Source: Tolypeutes matacus
Lineage: Eukaryota; Chordata; Mammalia; Cingulata; Chlamyphoridae
Direction: 5' to 3'
Assembly: GCA_026826555.1 (NCBI GenBank)
Contig: JAKSZT010053883.1
Location: 24,592,355-24,656,354, forward strand
Length of the DNA stretch: 64,000 bases
The position numbers were made by a program, and so were the translations under genes. Positions within the stretch are counted from its first letter, which is position 1. Every line of letters begins with the position of its first letter. Of the stretch, positions 1-13,010 are shown piece after piece. The notes under the pieces are model-generated. The model was not told the origin of the DNA. It did no database searches and was given only the letters and a program-made list of their open reading frames with translations.

Positions 1-45
1 CTGATTCTGGTTCACTTTACAACTAGGCCTGGGCTGGGTGTAAAG

Positions 46-195
46 TAGCATTTGCTGAGCACCTACTAAGCGCCAGACCACTGAGTGACATATCTTCATT
101 TGATCTTCCCAGGGGCCAGGTGAATGGGCCTCCTTACCACACAGACCGAGAAAAACCAGACCACCTGCTGGAGGTTACAGAGAACTCAGTGGAAG
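46..195 (-). repeat. MIR fragment
   Basis: Carries TTTGCTGAGCACCTACTAAG, the reverse of the MIR 3' end, with a diverged remainder. Confidence 0.6.
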
Positions 196-969
196 CAACA
201 GGATAGATCTAAAGGGGGCAAGGCCGAGGGGCGTGGGAGCCTACCATAAGGGAGGAGTTTGAGGGAGCAGACAAAGGCCCCAGTGAGGGTCTAGTTCCCA
301 CACCAGAATCCATGGCAGCCCAAAGGGCACAGGTACCCTCTGCCTTATCTTGGCGGCCCCTGAAGCTGGTGAGGCGACCTCGCCAGCCCTGGGGTTCCGA
401 TGGGCTGATCTCCAGCCCTCCTTTAGGAAATCAAACAGACCCTGCTGGAGTCAGCCCGAGGCAGGCCCAGCCCTGCCAGCTGTCCTGGGAGACAACCCCC
501 AGCCAGGACACATGCCAAGCACATAACCTGAGGACATACAACACACACACACCCAAAACGTCCCGTCTGTATGTCAGGCTGTGGTTTTCCGCACCCTCCT
601 ATTTGCTGGGTTATTTATAACCAGCACAGACTTGCACACAGTGGACATGTGACTCTCCCCACCCCCGCCTGGAGCTGTCCCACTGGCTTCTGAGCTGCTC
701 GGCTTCAAGGGACAGAACTGGTCAGATTCTCCAGGATCTCAGGAACCACTACCACTACATCCCAGATGGGAAACTGAGGCTCAGAGCAAGGATTCAGCCA
801 AACTGACTGGGGGTGGGGGCAAAGTGGCAAGGCTGAGGCCTGCTGGGGCTACACTTGCTTCCAGGCTGCCTCTGGAACTGGACCTGGACAGGATCAGAAA
901 AGGGGAGAGGTGGACTGATGCCCCAACCCTCCCTCCCTGGGGCCTGGGAGACATGCAGGAGCCTTGCAA

Positions 970-1170
970 TGGGGCAGGGGCTCTGGAACTAGGCTGCTTG
1001 GTCCACGTCCCACATACGGTCAGCAGCTGTGTGACCCTAGATAAGCAAGTCTACCTCTCTGAGCCTGTTTCTTCTCCTACAAAAAGGGCATAATAATAGC
1101 ACCAACCTCAAAGCATTGGGAGGATTCATGAAGATGACCCAAATCAGGTGCTGAGCCAAGAGCCTGGCTA
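970..1170 (+). repeat. MIR
   Basis: AGCTGTGTGACCCTAGATAA, then TCTCTGAGCCTGTTTC and GCATAATAATAGCACC in the right order. A second partial unit follows to about 1255. Confidence 0.75.
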
Positions 1171-1500
1171 CTTCTCGGCTGGGTCACCCTGGGGGCAAGC
1201 CACCTGGCCCAAGCCTCAGTTCTCCCATCTCCAAATGGGACATTGATGTCAAAGGTCATGAGAACCGAAGATCACAGGTCCTGCTACACAGGAGGGGTCA
1301 GCACTCACAGATTTCCCTCCTCTTTTCCTCTGCTCTGAAGGGGCCCCACAATTCTGACCACCTAGCTTCTCCCCGTAACAATCGTCTCCTGCTGCAGAGC
1401 ACCTCCGATGTGCCACTGAACCTCCTAGACAGCTCCACAAGGCATAAAGTCTCTTCCCAAGTTCACAGCAAGCACCCTGCCTCAGACAATGAATGGGTGT

Positions 1501-2202
1501 GAGGATGAACGTGGCCAAAAAGACAGATAACGACAAGTGGTGGTAACAATGTGGAGAAACTGGAACCCTCTCACATTGCTGGCAGGAACATAAAATGGTG
1601 TGGCCGCTTTGGAAGACAGTCTGGCAGTTCCTGAAAAGGTTAAACAGAGTTACCGCATGACCCAGCAATTCCACTCCTAGAACATATGCCCAAGAGGAAT
1701 GAAAACACTTGTCTACACAAAGTAATAGCAGCACTATTCTTAAGGGCCAAAAAGTGGAAACAATCCAAACACTCATCAGTTGGTGAAGAGGTAAATAAAA
1801 TTAGCATGCCCATACGATGGAATATTATTTGGCAATAAAAAGGAATGATGGACTGACACATGCTACAACCTGGATGAACCTTGAAACATTACGCTAAGTC
1901 AAAGAAGCCAGACATAAAACCACATATTGTATGATCCCAGTTAAATGAAATGCCCAGAATAGGCAAATCGATAGAGACAGAAAATAGATTAGTGGTTGCC
2001 TAGGACTGTGGGGTTGGGGAGAAATGGGGAGTGACTGCTCATGAGTATGGGGTTTCTTTTTGGGGTGATGAAAATATTCTAAAACTGATTGTGGTGATGA
2101 TTGCACAACTCTGTGAATATACTAAAAACCACTGAATTATGCACTTTACATGGGTGAACCATATGGTAAGTAAACTATATATCAATAAGGCTCTTAAAAA
2201 AT
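1501..2202 (+). mobile_element. L1 (mammalian-wide L1M type) 3' end
   Basis: Reads through the familiar old L1 tail: missing-ORF2 C-terminus, then GGGGTGATGAAAATATTCTA, GTGGTGATGATTGCACAACT and TATATCAATAAGGCTCTTAA. It is 5'-truncated and diverged. Confidence 0.85.
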
Positions 2203-2204
2203 GA

Positions 2205-2320
2205 ATGTGAGACTGAGGCTCAGAGAGGGTGAGAAAGTTGCCCAGGGTCACACAGCAGAACTTGGACTCAAACACAGGTCCTCCAGAGAAGCCCAGGGTT
2301 CTATCTCCTGATAACACCCT
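2205..2320 (-). repeat. MIR fragment
   Basis: GACTGAGGCTCAGAGAGGGT then CCCAGGGTCACACAGC, directly after the L1 tail. Confidence 0.7.
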
Positions 2321-3889
2321 TTTCCCATCCCTGCTGACCTCCTCTCCCACCTGAGCGACCCCAGCCACACCCTAGGTGAATCCTCCCCAGCCCCTACCTC
2401 TGGATGGGCAAACATTTGCACAGCAGACCACAAGCCCGGAGAGGCCCAGCCCAGCCACTGACTCTTCTGTGTTTGTCAAAGGCCACTTTGTTAGGTGGGT
2501 CCACTGGACGAAGAAGGGTAACCCAGAGTGACCCAAGGGAATGGAGGCAATTCCAGACTGAGGTTGGCTGCTGTCTCCCTCCCTAGACCTCAGTTTCCCC
2601 AATTCCAGTTCTCAGTGGTTCTGGGAGGACCCCACCCTGGACCTCTGTCCATGTGGCTGGCCCCTGGCTGCCCTCAGCTGTCCCAGCAGTGAAGCACATC
2701 CAAATTTGCACATAGGTCTGTCTTCCCACCACTCTCTGTGGCTGTCTAAGGCTTTGAGGACAGACCCCCCCACTCCATCTCCTGGGGCTTACCCCTTACC
2801 CCCTGTCCCACCTCTACTTGGCTCTGGGCACCAGCCTCCGCCCAGACCAGCAGGCAGCTGCCGAGCCCCCAGCTGATTTCTGCTCTCTATTCTCTGCTCT
2901 GAGGCCCATCTGTCTTCTGGGCTGGGCCTAGGCTTGAGGTGCCAGGTCCTTGACTGGCAGATGTCAGTGGCCACCCCACCTGTACCCCACCACCCTGGCA
3001 GGGCTGAACTCAGGTATAACAACCCAGCAGGGTCCTCAGGGCAGGGGCCCTTTAGTCCCCCACCTCCAGCCCTGCCACTATGGCAAGCTTCCCTCTCCCT
3101 GGCCCTTGTCCTCCATCTGGTCACTGAGAGGGGAGGAGCAGGTGACTTTACAGCTCAGATCGATCAAAGGATCCTGAGGAAGGGGGAGGCAAGAACGCCA
3201 GCCATGGGGTAAAGGGAGCCAGAGAAAAGCGAGCTGCCCGAGCTTCTCTCCCCTGACATCCCCCACGAGCCTTCTGTGGGCCAAGCTGTGCCCTTGTGGC
3301 CTCCCCAGCCCATCCTCACACCACTGAGCTCAGCTAGAGTCCAAACACCCAGTAGGGCTTTAGGGACCCTGAGTGATGTGACATCCACCCAACCTGCACC
3401 TCACAAGCCACTTGAACACAGCTTCCCTGGGGCCTCAGGCCCCAACTGACCCATCACCTCCACCAGGAAGCCCTCCCTGACCCTCTTCTGGCAGGGTCAG
3501 AAGCCCAGCCCTGGGCTCCTGCCATTAGAGTCCCGGTGGCTCCAGCTCTGTCCCTTGCCCTGCAGGGAGCTGCACTGAAGCAGGGCCAGCCCCAGACCCA
3601 GGCCCAAGCAGGCCTCCAGGGAGGTCCAGATGAGTGAGTCCCGAATGGCCCAGCCCAGAGATGGAAGCACAGGAGGAGACAATGCCTGTGGGGAGAGGGA
3701 GCTGGGCCAGAATGGGGGGTGGGGACTCAGAGGATGGCCATTAGGCAAGAAGCTGTTACCAGGACCTAATCTCATATCCCAAATCCCAGGACAAGGATGG
3801 AGCGGTGGGGGGGTGGGGGGTGGATTGGCAGCACTGTGGTGATGGTTACCAGTCCCCACTCCCCAAAGAGCATCACTACTAGACTACTG

Positions 3890-4090
3890 GTCACCAGCTC
3901 AGGAGCGTGTGCTGGGCTCTGGGCTAAGCAAGCCCTGATCCTCTGCAACTACCCTGCAAAGTAATGGCTACCATGCAGCTTTAGAAGGATGGCTCTCCAC
4001 AAGTACAGTGACCTGCCCAAGGTCACCCAGCTGATAAGGGGAGGTCAGTCTGACCCCAAGCAGGGCTGATGTCCAAACCACCCTCTTTCC
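3890..4090 (-). repeat. MIR
   Basis: GTGTGCTGGGCTCTGGGCTA near the start and GACCTGCCCAAGGTCACCCA in the core. Confidence 0.65.
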
Positions 4091-5494
4091 ACCACTGAGC
4101 ACAGCCACCCCTTAGAGATGGACACACATCCATAGGGTCTACTGAGCTGAACAATCTCGGTGAACCCCTGCAGTGCCCCTAGGGTAGTGGCATGAAACTC
4201 TCCCAGGGCTTCTCACCTCCGAGGTGTGTCCACACTGTCTTGCCCATCTGATCTAACAGCAATTCTCAGCAGCAGCACAACTGACATCTGGGTGGGACAA
4301 CTCTCCACTGCACAGGTTCTTCTGGCACTGCAGGCACTTAGCAGCCCTGACCCCCACCCAGGAAGCACCAGCAGCACCCCCAATATTGTGACCACCCAAA
4401 ATGCCTCTCCTACATCTCCCAATGCCCCAGGAGCTAACCCTTCCTTCATCTCCTCCTGGAAGCTTCCCCATCCCCACGACCCCCCCCCCCCGCTCAGGGC
4501 CCCAGATTCAGCCTCCCTGGGTGGGCCCCATTTTCCCACTTAGAAAAGCTCTAGCCAGAAACAGGGTTTCCTAACGATCAGGATCCCTGGGGTGCCTCAG
4601 GACTGAAGATTCAGACTCAGGGGTCTGTGCAAGCAGGTGGCTGGGGGAAAGAACCTGCCTCCCCTGGCCCCTCTAATCCCAGCTGTCACTTTCCTCAGGG
4701 ACACACAGCCATGCCCTTCTCTTCTCGCTGCCTGCCCCCCTCATGGCTGCACCCAGGGTTTGGTAAATTACATATAACTGAATCTCTGAAGAAGTCCAAG
4801 TTTGGGCAGTGGGAGTGCTTGTCCCTGGAGGTCAGGCAGAAGACAAAGCCCTGAGTCCCTCTCCCCCCCTGTCCCCCTCCCTGCCCTTGCCATAATCACC
4901 TCTAAGGAGGCCAGGTGACCAGCTGCCCTCTGCTCTGGGCTTCCTAGACCCTGGGATTAAGAGCTGGGATTAAAGACAGACACGTTTCTGACAGCTCAGG
5001 GTCCCAGCAATGTGTGTATGTGTGTGTTCATGGCAGGTATGCACATGCACACATTCAAGCACATTTGGGGTGGGTCTGGGCTTCCAGTGGGCATGTGTCC
5101 AGCTACATTTGTACATGTTCACCTGGGGGCTGCCTGAGGTGGGCTTAGATGCCTGTGTGGCCCTGGGTGTAGCTGGGAGCAGCATGTGCACACGGGGATG
5201 GTGTGAGCCCGGTCTGTGTCCCTGTGTGTGTTCAGGTGTGTGCGTGGGGCTGAGCCTCTGCATGGGTCTTTGTGTTCCTCTGTGCACACACATGGATCTG
5301 CATGTGTGCACATTTCCACATGTGCCTTCGACCCTCCTCTGTCTGAGTCCCTCCCAGCATCCTCCACCAATCTCTCAGGAGCTGCTAAAATCTGTGGCCA
5401 CCCACAGGGATGGAGGTAGGTGGACTCCAGCTTGCTGTCTGGCCTCGCACTCGAGCCACCGAAACAGTCCTTCCCACACAGACACCAGGGCCCC

Positions 5495-5565
5495 CCACCT
5501 ATCAGCACACACACACAGCTACACAGTACCACACAAGTGCACACACACACACACACACACATACC
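5495..5565. repeat. (CA)n microsatellite
   Basis: Interrupted CA repeat with a pure core at about 5539-5561. The region 5000-5330 to its left is a diverged TG-rich tract. Confidence 0.9.
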
Positions 5566-7539
5566 CCTGGTCCCTCGCCCCAACCAAAGTCCTAACAGAA
5601 ACACACAGACTCAGCCCCACAGGAGAAGAGAATTACCCACAGTTCACACACTGTCCCTCAAACATGGAGCCAGAACCCCATTTCCTGGGGCTGAGATGGT
5701 CCCCAACAAGTCTCCCAGCTCCCCCACCTCATACGAGAACAGGATGCTGCCAAGCCCCACAGAGACCACCACCCTGGTCAAGACGAGGGACTGCTTTCCT
5801 GTAGCTCAAGAAATGCCATTTCTTGAGGGGCAGATAGAGGGAATGGTGGTTTCTGGCCCAAGAGGGCAAGAAGCCAAAGCAGAGCCCCTCCAGCCCTGAC
5901 CCTAACCACCCCCACCCCCAGTGCCCTTGGCACTCGAGGCCCTTGTCCCTGAAGGGGATCCTCAGGTCTTGGCCCCACTGAGTCATGGCCAGGCAGATTA
6001 GAGACCCAACCAGTCAGGGAGTGGGTGAGACAGAGGCTTCTGGGGAGTCAGAGGTGGGGGGGCGGGGAGAGAAGGAGAGGCACGTAGGGAGCAGGGAGGG
6101 AGAGGAGCTGCAAGCAGAGGGGGGCTGGAGGGTAGACAGGGGAGAAGAGCGAGGGGCAGGAGCCAGTCTCTCCTTAACCAAGCCTGAGCCTCGGAGGCCC
6201 ACAGTGTGCACCCCTCAGAAGATGGAGTCCAAAAGGACTTGGCACAACCCCCTTACCCCACTCCCCTCAGCTGGGCTGGAAGGCTGGGTGCCCTCATGCC
6301 CATTGCACCCTGCTGCCAGGGTCTACTCTCCTTCTTCTCCCAAGCTTGAGGGGGTCACATGAGCAGGGGGCTGGGAAAAAAGGACAAGATGTGACAACCA
6401 GGGAGGAACTAGAAATGAAACAGAGGACGTGTGAAAGCAGGAAAAAGAAACAATATAGCAATGTCAGAATTTTGGGAAATGAGACAAAGTAATGTGTTAG
6501 AGTTGAGCAGGGAGATGATGTAATGAGGGAGTAGCTGTTGCAACAATGTATCTAAGTAAGGGCTCTAAGGAGGTGAGGATGTAACCCTGTGGGGAACCAG
6601 ATACTATGAAGCAATGCAACAGAATTGGCAGAGACTCCCAACATGCAGAAGGGGAGAAGGGAGCAGTGCCTGGGAATCTGAAGAGGGAGGCAGAAGAAAA
6701 GGGGCCGAGGTACCTGGGAAACTGTAGTGTGGTCAGTAAAGGGTTCCCAGAGGACGGAACAACTGTGCTGGGTTTTGGAGGATGACTAGGAGTTCATTTG
6801 ACAAGAAAGGAATAGTCTGTGCAGAGGGACAGGGTTAGGCATGAAGGAGAGAGAGACAGTGGTGCCCAGGGAACAGCCAGGAGTCTTGGGTGATGGGAGT
6901 TTAGGGTATATGGGGCAAGGGGGCTGAGGCTGGAGATGTGTATTGAACACCCGTGATGGGAATTGGTTTGGCATAAGGGCAGCTAGAGTGGTCAACAAGA
7001 GGAAGGTGGGAGCTGAGTCTGCAGACTGAGCAGAACAGAGACAGGTAAAAAGAAGAACCATGCCCAGGATTCAGAAGATGTAGTTCCTAGTCCCACCTCA
7101 GCCACTGACTTGCTGTGTTACTTTGGGCAAATCAACGTACCTCTCTATGCCTCAATTTCCCCAGCTTTAAAAGGAGAAAGTTGAACTAGAGGATCTCAGA
7201 AAATCCTCACTATGATTAGAGATCCCTCCTCTGGTCTCAGTTTCCCCTTCAGGATAATGAACAAGTTGGATGAGAGTGTTCCCAAGGGCCCTTCCAGCCG
7301 GAAGCATCTTCAGTCCTCTGTTCTTTTGCTTGCCCAGGCTGCCCTCTGCTTCTCTAAGCCCTCAGCCCGTGGTCCAACAAGGACGCAGCCGAGCCCGGAG
7401 ACCAGACCCATGTGGAAGCCAGGAGCACCCCCGCCTGGGTCGGAGCCTGCGCCGCAGCAGCCACGCGGGTTCAGGTACCTAGCAAGGCCACACGGGCCTA
7501 AGATCCAGCCGCTCTGGGGCACCACACATTACAGTTTGC

Positions 7540-7745
7540 AAAGCATGAGGCAGCACAGAGCAGGGCTTGTGTCTGAGGCCCGACTGCCTGGGTTCCCACC
7601 TCAACTGTGCCACCAACAGCTCTGTGACCTTGGACCAATTACTTAGCCTCCCTGTGCCTCGATTCCTCTTTTGTTAAATGGAGATAATATGGTAACTCGC
7701 TCCCACAATTGTAAAGTTTCTAGAAGTTTTTACGTATAAGGCATT
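7540..7745 (+). repeat. MIR
   Basis: GACTGCCTGGGTTCCCACCT, AGCTCTGTGACCTTGGACCA and AAATGGAGATAATATGGTAA in order. Confidence 0.8.
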
Positions 7746-8159
7746 GGGCAGTACCTCGCGAGGGTAGCACTCAGAAGGGCTACTTTCTGCTCCTGCGGGC
7801 ATCTCACGTCAACCCTCTGAGGTATCGGGGCTGCACCCGTCTCACAGACCAGCACTCTCTGCCCACAGGGAAGAGCTCAAGGGCCTTGGTTTGGACCCAA
7901 AGCCCACTTTGTGAGCCATTGGCCCTGTCTGTCAGGTCTCCCATGCTGGGGCCTGTGGGCTCAACTGCCCAGCCCAGAACACCTCAGGGCCCAGGACCAG
8001 GCACCCAGGAGGTGTCCAGGGAATATGGCTGTTGAACGCAGGAAATGACACACTCTCAGAAGGAACAGCACCTCCATGCACCAGAGCCTCCTCCATCCCA
8101 TGGGGAGATGTGCTCCCACCCTCCACATCCTGGGCCCCCCAGGTTAGAATTGCTGCTTT

Positions 8160-8480
8160 TAACCACTCCCAACTCCCCAGTGCACCTGACCCTCCCACCT
8201 TTGAGCCTTTGTCCACCCTGGTCCCTCTGCCCTCTCTGCCTATCGCTGTTCTGCCAACCTTCGAAGCCTGATACCAAGGACACCTCCTCCATGGAGCCCT
8301 CCCTGATTCTCCAGAGTCGAAACCAACTTCTCCTTCCCCTGCCTCACTCCTGTCCTTCTCATGTGTGTGCACCTGGATACCTGGCTGGTTCCCTCACCTC
8401 ACTGGGAGCTCTCTGAGGTCAAGGCCTAAGCAAAGCCCCCTTCAAGTCCCCAGTGCCCAACAGAGACCGAGAGGGCATCA
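8160..8480 (+). repeat. L2 3' end
   Basis: Pattern of L2: GGAGCCCTCCCTGATTCTCC early, then ACTGGGAGCTCTCTGAGGTC and CCAGTGCCCAACAG with a GCATCAGTAAAT end. Confidence 0.65.
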
Positions 8481-9324
8481 GTAAATATGGGCCAAAGCGA
8501 CCTGCAAGTCGGCAGCAGAATGGGGGCATGGACCCATGTACTGGACTCCCTGACCAGTGCTCTTCCTCTACCCAGGAAATCAGAATCACAGCCCAGGCTC
8601 CAGGAGCCTGGATTTGATGGATCACATTCCAAGGGCTGGAGAGAAAGGTGGTCATTGGTGTGATGAGTGAGGAAAGGGACATCTCCTGTCCCAGCCCAAG
8701 GAGGGGCCCCAGACAGGCCACATGAAGGCAGCGGCCTGCCCTGTCTCCCCAGCCGGGCCGCCCTGGCCCAGCCCCCAGCCTTGCCCTCTCTGGCCTCAGG
8801 TCTCCCGATGGCTCCTCAAATGTGAAGCCAGACAGGGCCTCTAGGTCACCCAGTCAGATCTCCCCATTTTACAGGTGTGGAAGTGGTCACTCAACAACCT
8901 TGGGGAAAGCATAATTAAAATTAAAGTACCCATCCAGCAGCAGCTTCTTTCCACTTAGCTGCCAAGAACCTCATAAGGCACCTCCCCAGCACTACTCGTC
9001 ACCACAGCCTGGCAAGTCAGGCAGGGGTGGAGGAGAGGGGGAGCAGGAACAGGGGTGCTCTCCCTCTTCTAGTCAATGCCTCCCCCTGAAACCTCACTCA
9101 GGCACAGCCCACCCAAGCAAGGCACAGGAAGCACAGGTGTGATACACCTGCAAAGCCGAGAGCCCCCAGCCCAGGGCCTGGAGCACAGCAGGCACTTGGT
9201 AACTGTCTGTTGGATGAGCAAACCAGTCCATCCTAAGGCAGGCCTGACACACACGGAGCCACATGCTCCCCTCAGCCTGGCCCCGAGGCCCCGGGACAAC
9301 ACAGCTTCAGGGTGAGTGGACTCC

Positions 9325-9470
9325 AGGACTGGGGCCTCTGGGTCTGAATCCCAGCTCCTTGCTCCCAGTCTCACCTTGGGCATGCTGCTCAACTCTCTGG
9401 GCCTCTGTGTCCCGTCTGTAAAATGGAGCTAACAGCACCTACCTCATTGTGAGCACTGTGAGGAATATTG
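9325..9470 (+). repeat. MIR
   Basis: CCTCTGGGTCTGAATCCCAG, then CACCTTGGGCATGCTGCTCA and TAAAATGGAGCTAACAGCAC. Confidence 0.75.
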
Positions 9471-9842
9471 TCACCCAGGCTTGGGTTTGTCTCCCCCCAG
9501 GGAGCCCCTAGAGGGCAAGCAGGGGAAGGACTCAGCTGTGGACTCCCACCCCAGATGGTCCCAAGGAGGTGGCAGCAAACATGTGATGGGTAAGTGAAGG
9601 CTGGAGCCTGTCCCAGGCACCCACACCCCAGCCATGGACCCTGCAAGGGGTGGCAGTTTGTGGGTTCTGCCAGGCACCCTGCGAAGCGAAAGTACCCTTG
9701 TGCCCAATACAAGAGCCTGACCCAGCTTTACAGGAGTCTTGCCTGCCCAACCCCCACTTACCCAAATGCCCCCTACAAGCCCCAGCCCAGGGAGGGGGAC
9801 AGGCCTAATGAGCCGCCTGCTGCCACCCACACCCACCCCATG

Positions 9843-9930
9843 CCCACAATCAAATTGGCAATCAGCTTGCTGCAATTAGATTTCCCAGATCCTGCTGGTG
9901 ATTGATTCTAAATTACCCTCATTAAAGTCT
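9843..9930. promoter_or_regulatory. AT-rich candidate conserved element with homeodomain-type cores
   Basis: A sharp AT-rich island in a GC-rich intron-like region, with AATCAAATTGGCAATCAG, GCAATTAGA, TGATTGATT and AAATTACC cores. It looks like an enhancer-type element but has no direct support. Confidence 0.3.
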
Positions 9931-10934
9931 GGGCTGGTGAGCAGGACCGGGAGGGCGGGGTAGCTAGCAGGGCAGGGGGGTGTAGGAAATGCTAGGGGTC
10001 TTGAGCCAAGGCGGGCCCCAGGGGGAGGCTACAAAAGCTGGACCAACAGCCCAGAAGCCCATGGCCCATCCCAGAACGGGGATGAAGGCCCTGATTAGCA
10101 TCTTCCCCACCCCATGCTGGGGGTCCAGACTTCAGACCATCCCCTGACCCCACCTCAGAAAACCCTGGCCTGGAGGGGGTGTGATGACAAGGTCAGCAAT
10201 GAGGCAAGCAGGACCCCAGAGTTGGGGGGGGGGCAATTGAAAACTCAGCTCCACCAGTTCCTGGCTGTGTGAGTTCTGGCAGGTGGCTGAACATCTCTGA
10301 GCCTTCTTCCAAATGAGGGGAATACCACCAGCCTCCAAGAACCAGCCGCAGGCCCCGGGCAAGGCTCCAAGGCCATCTCAGGGCTTCTGTGTTCCCATCT
10401 CCTTAGGGCTCTCCCACCTCTGAGGTTCTGGGCCTCAGTCAACAAACATCAACAGTCACCTGCCCTGGGCAGGACTTGTGTGATGAATGGAGCAGAGCCA
10501 AGGAGCTCCCTGGCTGCGGGGAGAATGGAAAGAACCCAGGGGCGCCAGGTCCTGGACTCCGTGCTGCAAACAGAAAGGCATCTCTGGGATTCCAAGACGA
10601 AGAGTCCAATCCTCAGCCTCCACTCTCAACCACAGGCTGCCCTGGCAGCTCCACAGAACCAAATTCCCCATGAACCCACCACCACGAGGCACCGGAAAAT
10701 GCCTCCTCGAATCTGGCCCAAATCCTGCCCGCTCCAGTTGGGAACTCCGGCCCAAGTCCTCCCTTTCAGGCAAGCGCCTACCTCCAGGGTTCTGCTTTGG
10801 GTCATCCATGATCATTCAAACTTCATTTCCGTACTCCACCCAGATCCAGGGAAAAACCCTCTTCCTACCCACAAGCAGCAGTTCCTCAGTGAAGCTGAGA
10901 GAGGAACAGGAAGAGAGCAAAACCTAGGCAGGTA

Positions 10935-11140
10935 AATGGAAGAAACATTTGTATGAGCGGCCTGCTCCTTACCAGGCCTTATTTTACCTCATGTGGAAAT
11001 TCTCAAACCCTCTCGCAGAGGGATTCTTAGCCCCATTTTAAAGGGTCTGCGGCTGAGGCTCAGAGAGGTCACATGAACTTGCCAAGGTCACACAGCAAGA
11101 AATTGTCAGAGCCAGGATTCCAACGCCGGTCGGGGTCACT
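10935..11140 (-). repeat. MIR
   Basis: TTAGCCCCATTTTAAAGGGT, GCTCAGAGAGGTCACATGAA and CAAGGTCACACAGCAAGAAA. Confidence 0.75.
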
Positions 11141-12487
11141 CTGGGGCCCCTGCTCAATCTTCTGCCTCAAGCCGTGCCCTCAGCTCAGATGCCCCAATGC
11201 AGGCAGAGCACCAAGACCTGGAAGGGGGCGCTGGGGTGGGAAGGAGGCAGGCAGGCCAAGGCCACCGGGGACCACGGGGGCTGTAGAACCCTCTCAGCCT
11301 GGTATAAAAGGCCAGCACAGGCATTCCCTGTCCTCAACCCTCTGCAGCCAGGTAGTGAAGGAGCCAGGTCATCTGTCAGGTACCACCTCCACCCCATATC
11401 CACTGCCGGACACTCAGCCATCGCCGCTCAGACTCCCCCTGTAATCATGGTTTCCTGTTTGGCCCTGGGACTGGGCTTGGCCAGTGGGGGAGGGGAGCAG
11501 CTGCCCCTCTGGCCAGGGCCTGCTCCGGGGGCAAGGGGCCGGAAGTGAAGGCTCCCCGGTCTCCTGGAATCTTGGAAGGCTGGAAGCCAAGGCAAGGAGG
11601 GAGGGGGTCGGTCAGCAAATATTTACCAGGGGCTGGCCCGGTGTTCCCAGGATGTGGGAGAAGGTTACAGGACAGAGGCCACGGGGTGGAGTCAGCACAA
11701 GCCAGGTGCTCCAGGAGCAGCCCAGACTCTGCTCTATGTGGGTGGGGGGTGGGAGGCAGGCAAGGAGCCCGGCCCCAGGCAGCTCCTGGCTCTGGCTACC
11801 TCTCCACCCCCAGACACAAAATCACAGGGCTCCAGCCCAGCCACAGCCCCTGTGTCCTGCCCAGACATGGCACTCAGACCGCAGGCCCACCCCACACAGC
11901 CCCCTGGCGCCTCCCAGCCCACGGGCACGGGCCATGGACCCAGCAGGACCCTGCCAGCCTTGCTGTCCCCCCCCCCCGCCCTACACAGGAGAGGAAACAA
12001 AACCCCAGCCTGGGCTCCAAAGTTCACAGTCCTGGCTTCCTTCCTTCTTTCCTTCATTGATTCATTCATTCACTCATTGGAGCCATTCAACTCTGGGCCA
12101 GGCATGAAGTTGGCCGTGAGGGTTCAGTAGAGAATGAGAGAGCCACAGAGCCTGCCCCAGGGAGCTCGTGGCCTATTGGGAAAGCCTTCTGCCACCACTC
12201 TGGACTGCTGTGTGACCTCCACTAAGTCCCTCTCATTCTCTGAGCCTCAATCACTGTTAGGCCAGAGAGAGTCTTGGGTCCAGTGGGGCCAGGACTCAGG
12301 AGTGGGGTAGCAAGGATGTAGATTTGGGCTCTTCCTTAGGGTCAAAGGGGTCAAAGACAGGCCTGGTTGCTTCTGCAGAGTGAGCCCCCATGACTGGGGG
12401 CATCCAGCACAGGTCCAGGCCATTTTTTAGACCTCTCCCATCCCTGAGGTTATAAACACTGCCTCTTTCCTGTACTGACCCAGACTT

Positions 12488-12568
12488 TCTCCCACTCCCA
12501 CTCCCACTCCCTCTCCCTCTCCCTCTCCCTCTCCCTCTCCCTCTCCCTCTCCCTCTCCCTCTCCCTCA
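12488..12568. repeat. (CTCCCT)n hexanucleotide array
   Basis: About 80 bp: three CTCCCA units, then at least ten CTCCCT/CCTCTC units. Strand-asymmetric, all pyrimidine on plus. Confidence 0.9.
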
Positions 12569-12879
12569 CACACATATGCACATTTGTTTGGGCTGGGGTC
12601 AGGCCCTGGAAAGCCCTTTCCTCCAGCTGTGATATGTGATCACCCCACACACCTCCAGGTTCATGGTGAGAATTAAATGAGAAAAGACACGACACACACC
12701 TACCCAGAGCCTGGCAGAAAGCAGCCACTTATTAAACTAATATGCTAATGATGCTAATATGGGCACCATTTTGGGGGGAGGGAGGCCCCAGAGAGGTGGA
12801 GGAACTTGCCCAAGATCACACAGCAAGAGGGTGAAATTAGGACCGCAGCCCGGTTCTAACGGCCTGCCCAGGGCCTAGC

Positions 12880-13010
12880 TCAATTCAGCTCCATCCCTTT
12901 CTGGCTGTGTGACCTCTCTGTGCCTCAGTTTCCACACCTATAAAATGGAGGTCCCAGTCATTCTTACTTCAACAGATCATCCTGAGGATTAAATGGGTCT
13001 ATACCTGCAG
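12880..13010 (+). repeat. MIR
   Basis: TTTCTGGCTGTGTGACCTCT, TGCCTCAGTTTCC and CCTGAGGATTAAATGG. Confidence 0.75.

Noticed and set aside
11484..12107. Long open frames in the GC-rich left half (for example 207 codons here, 264 codons at 5010-5804, 274 codons at 16023-16847)
   Set aside because: Several overlap in different frames, are Pro/Ser/Gly/Arg/His-rich, run through microsatellites, and show no domain or splice structure. High GC removes stop codons by chance.
12488..12568. Possible CRISPR-like array
   Set aside because: A simple hexanucleotide microsatellite without spacers, in a mammalian genome.
12450..12728. Arg-Glu repeat frame on minus
   Set aside because: Produced entirely by the (CTCCCT)n microsatellite.
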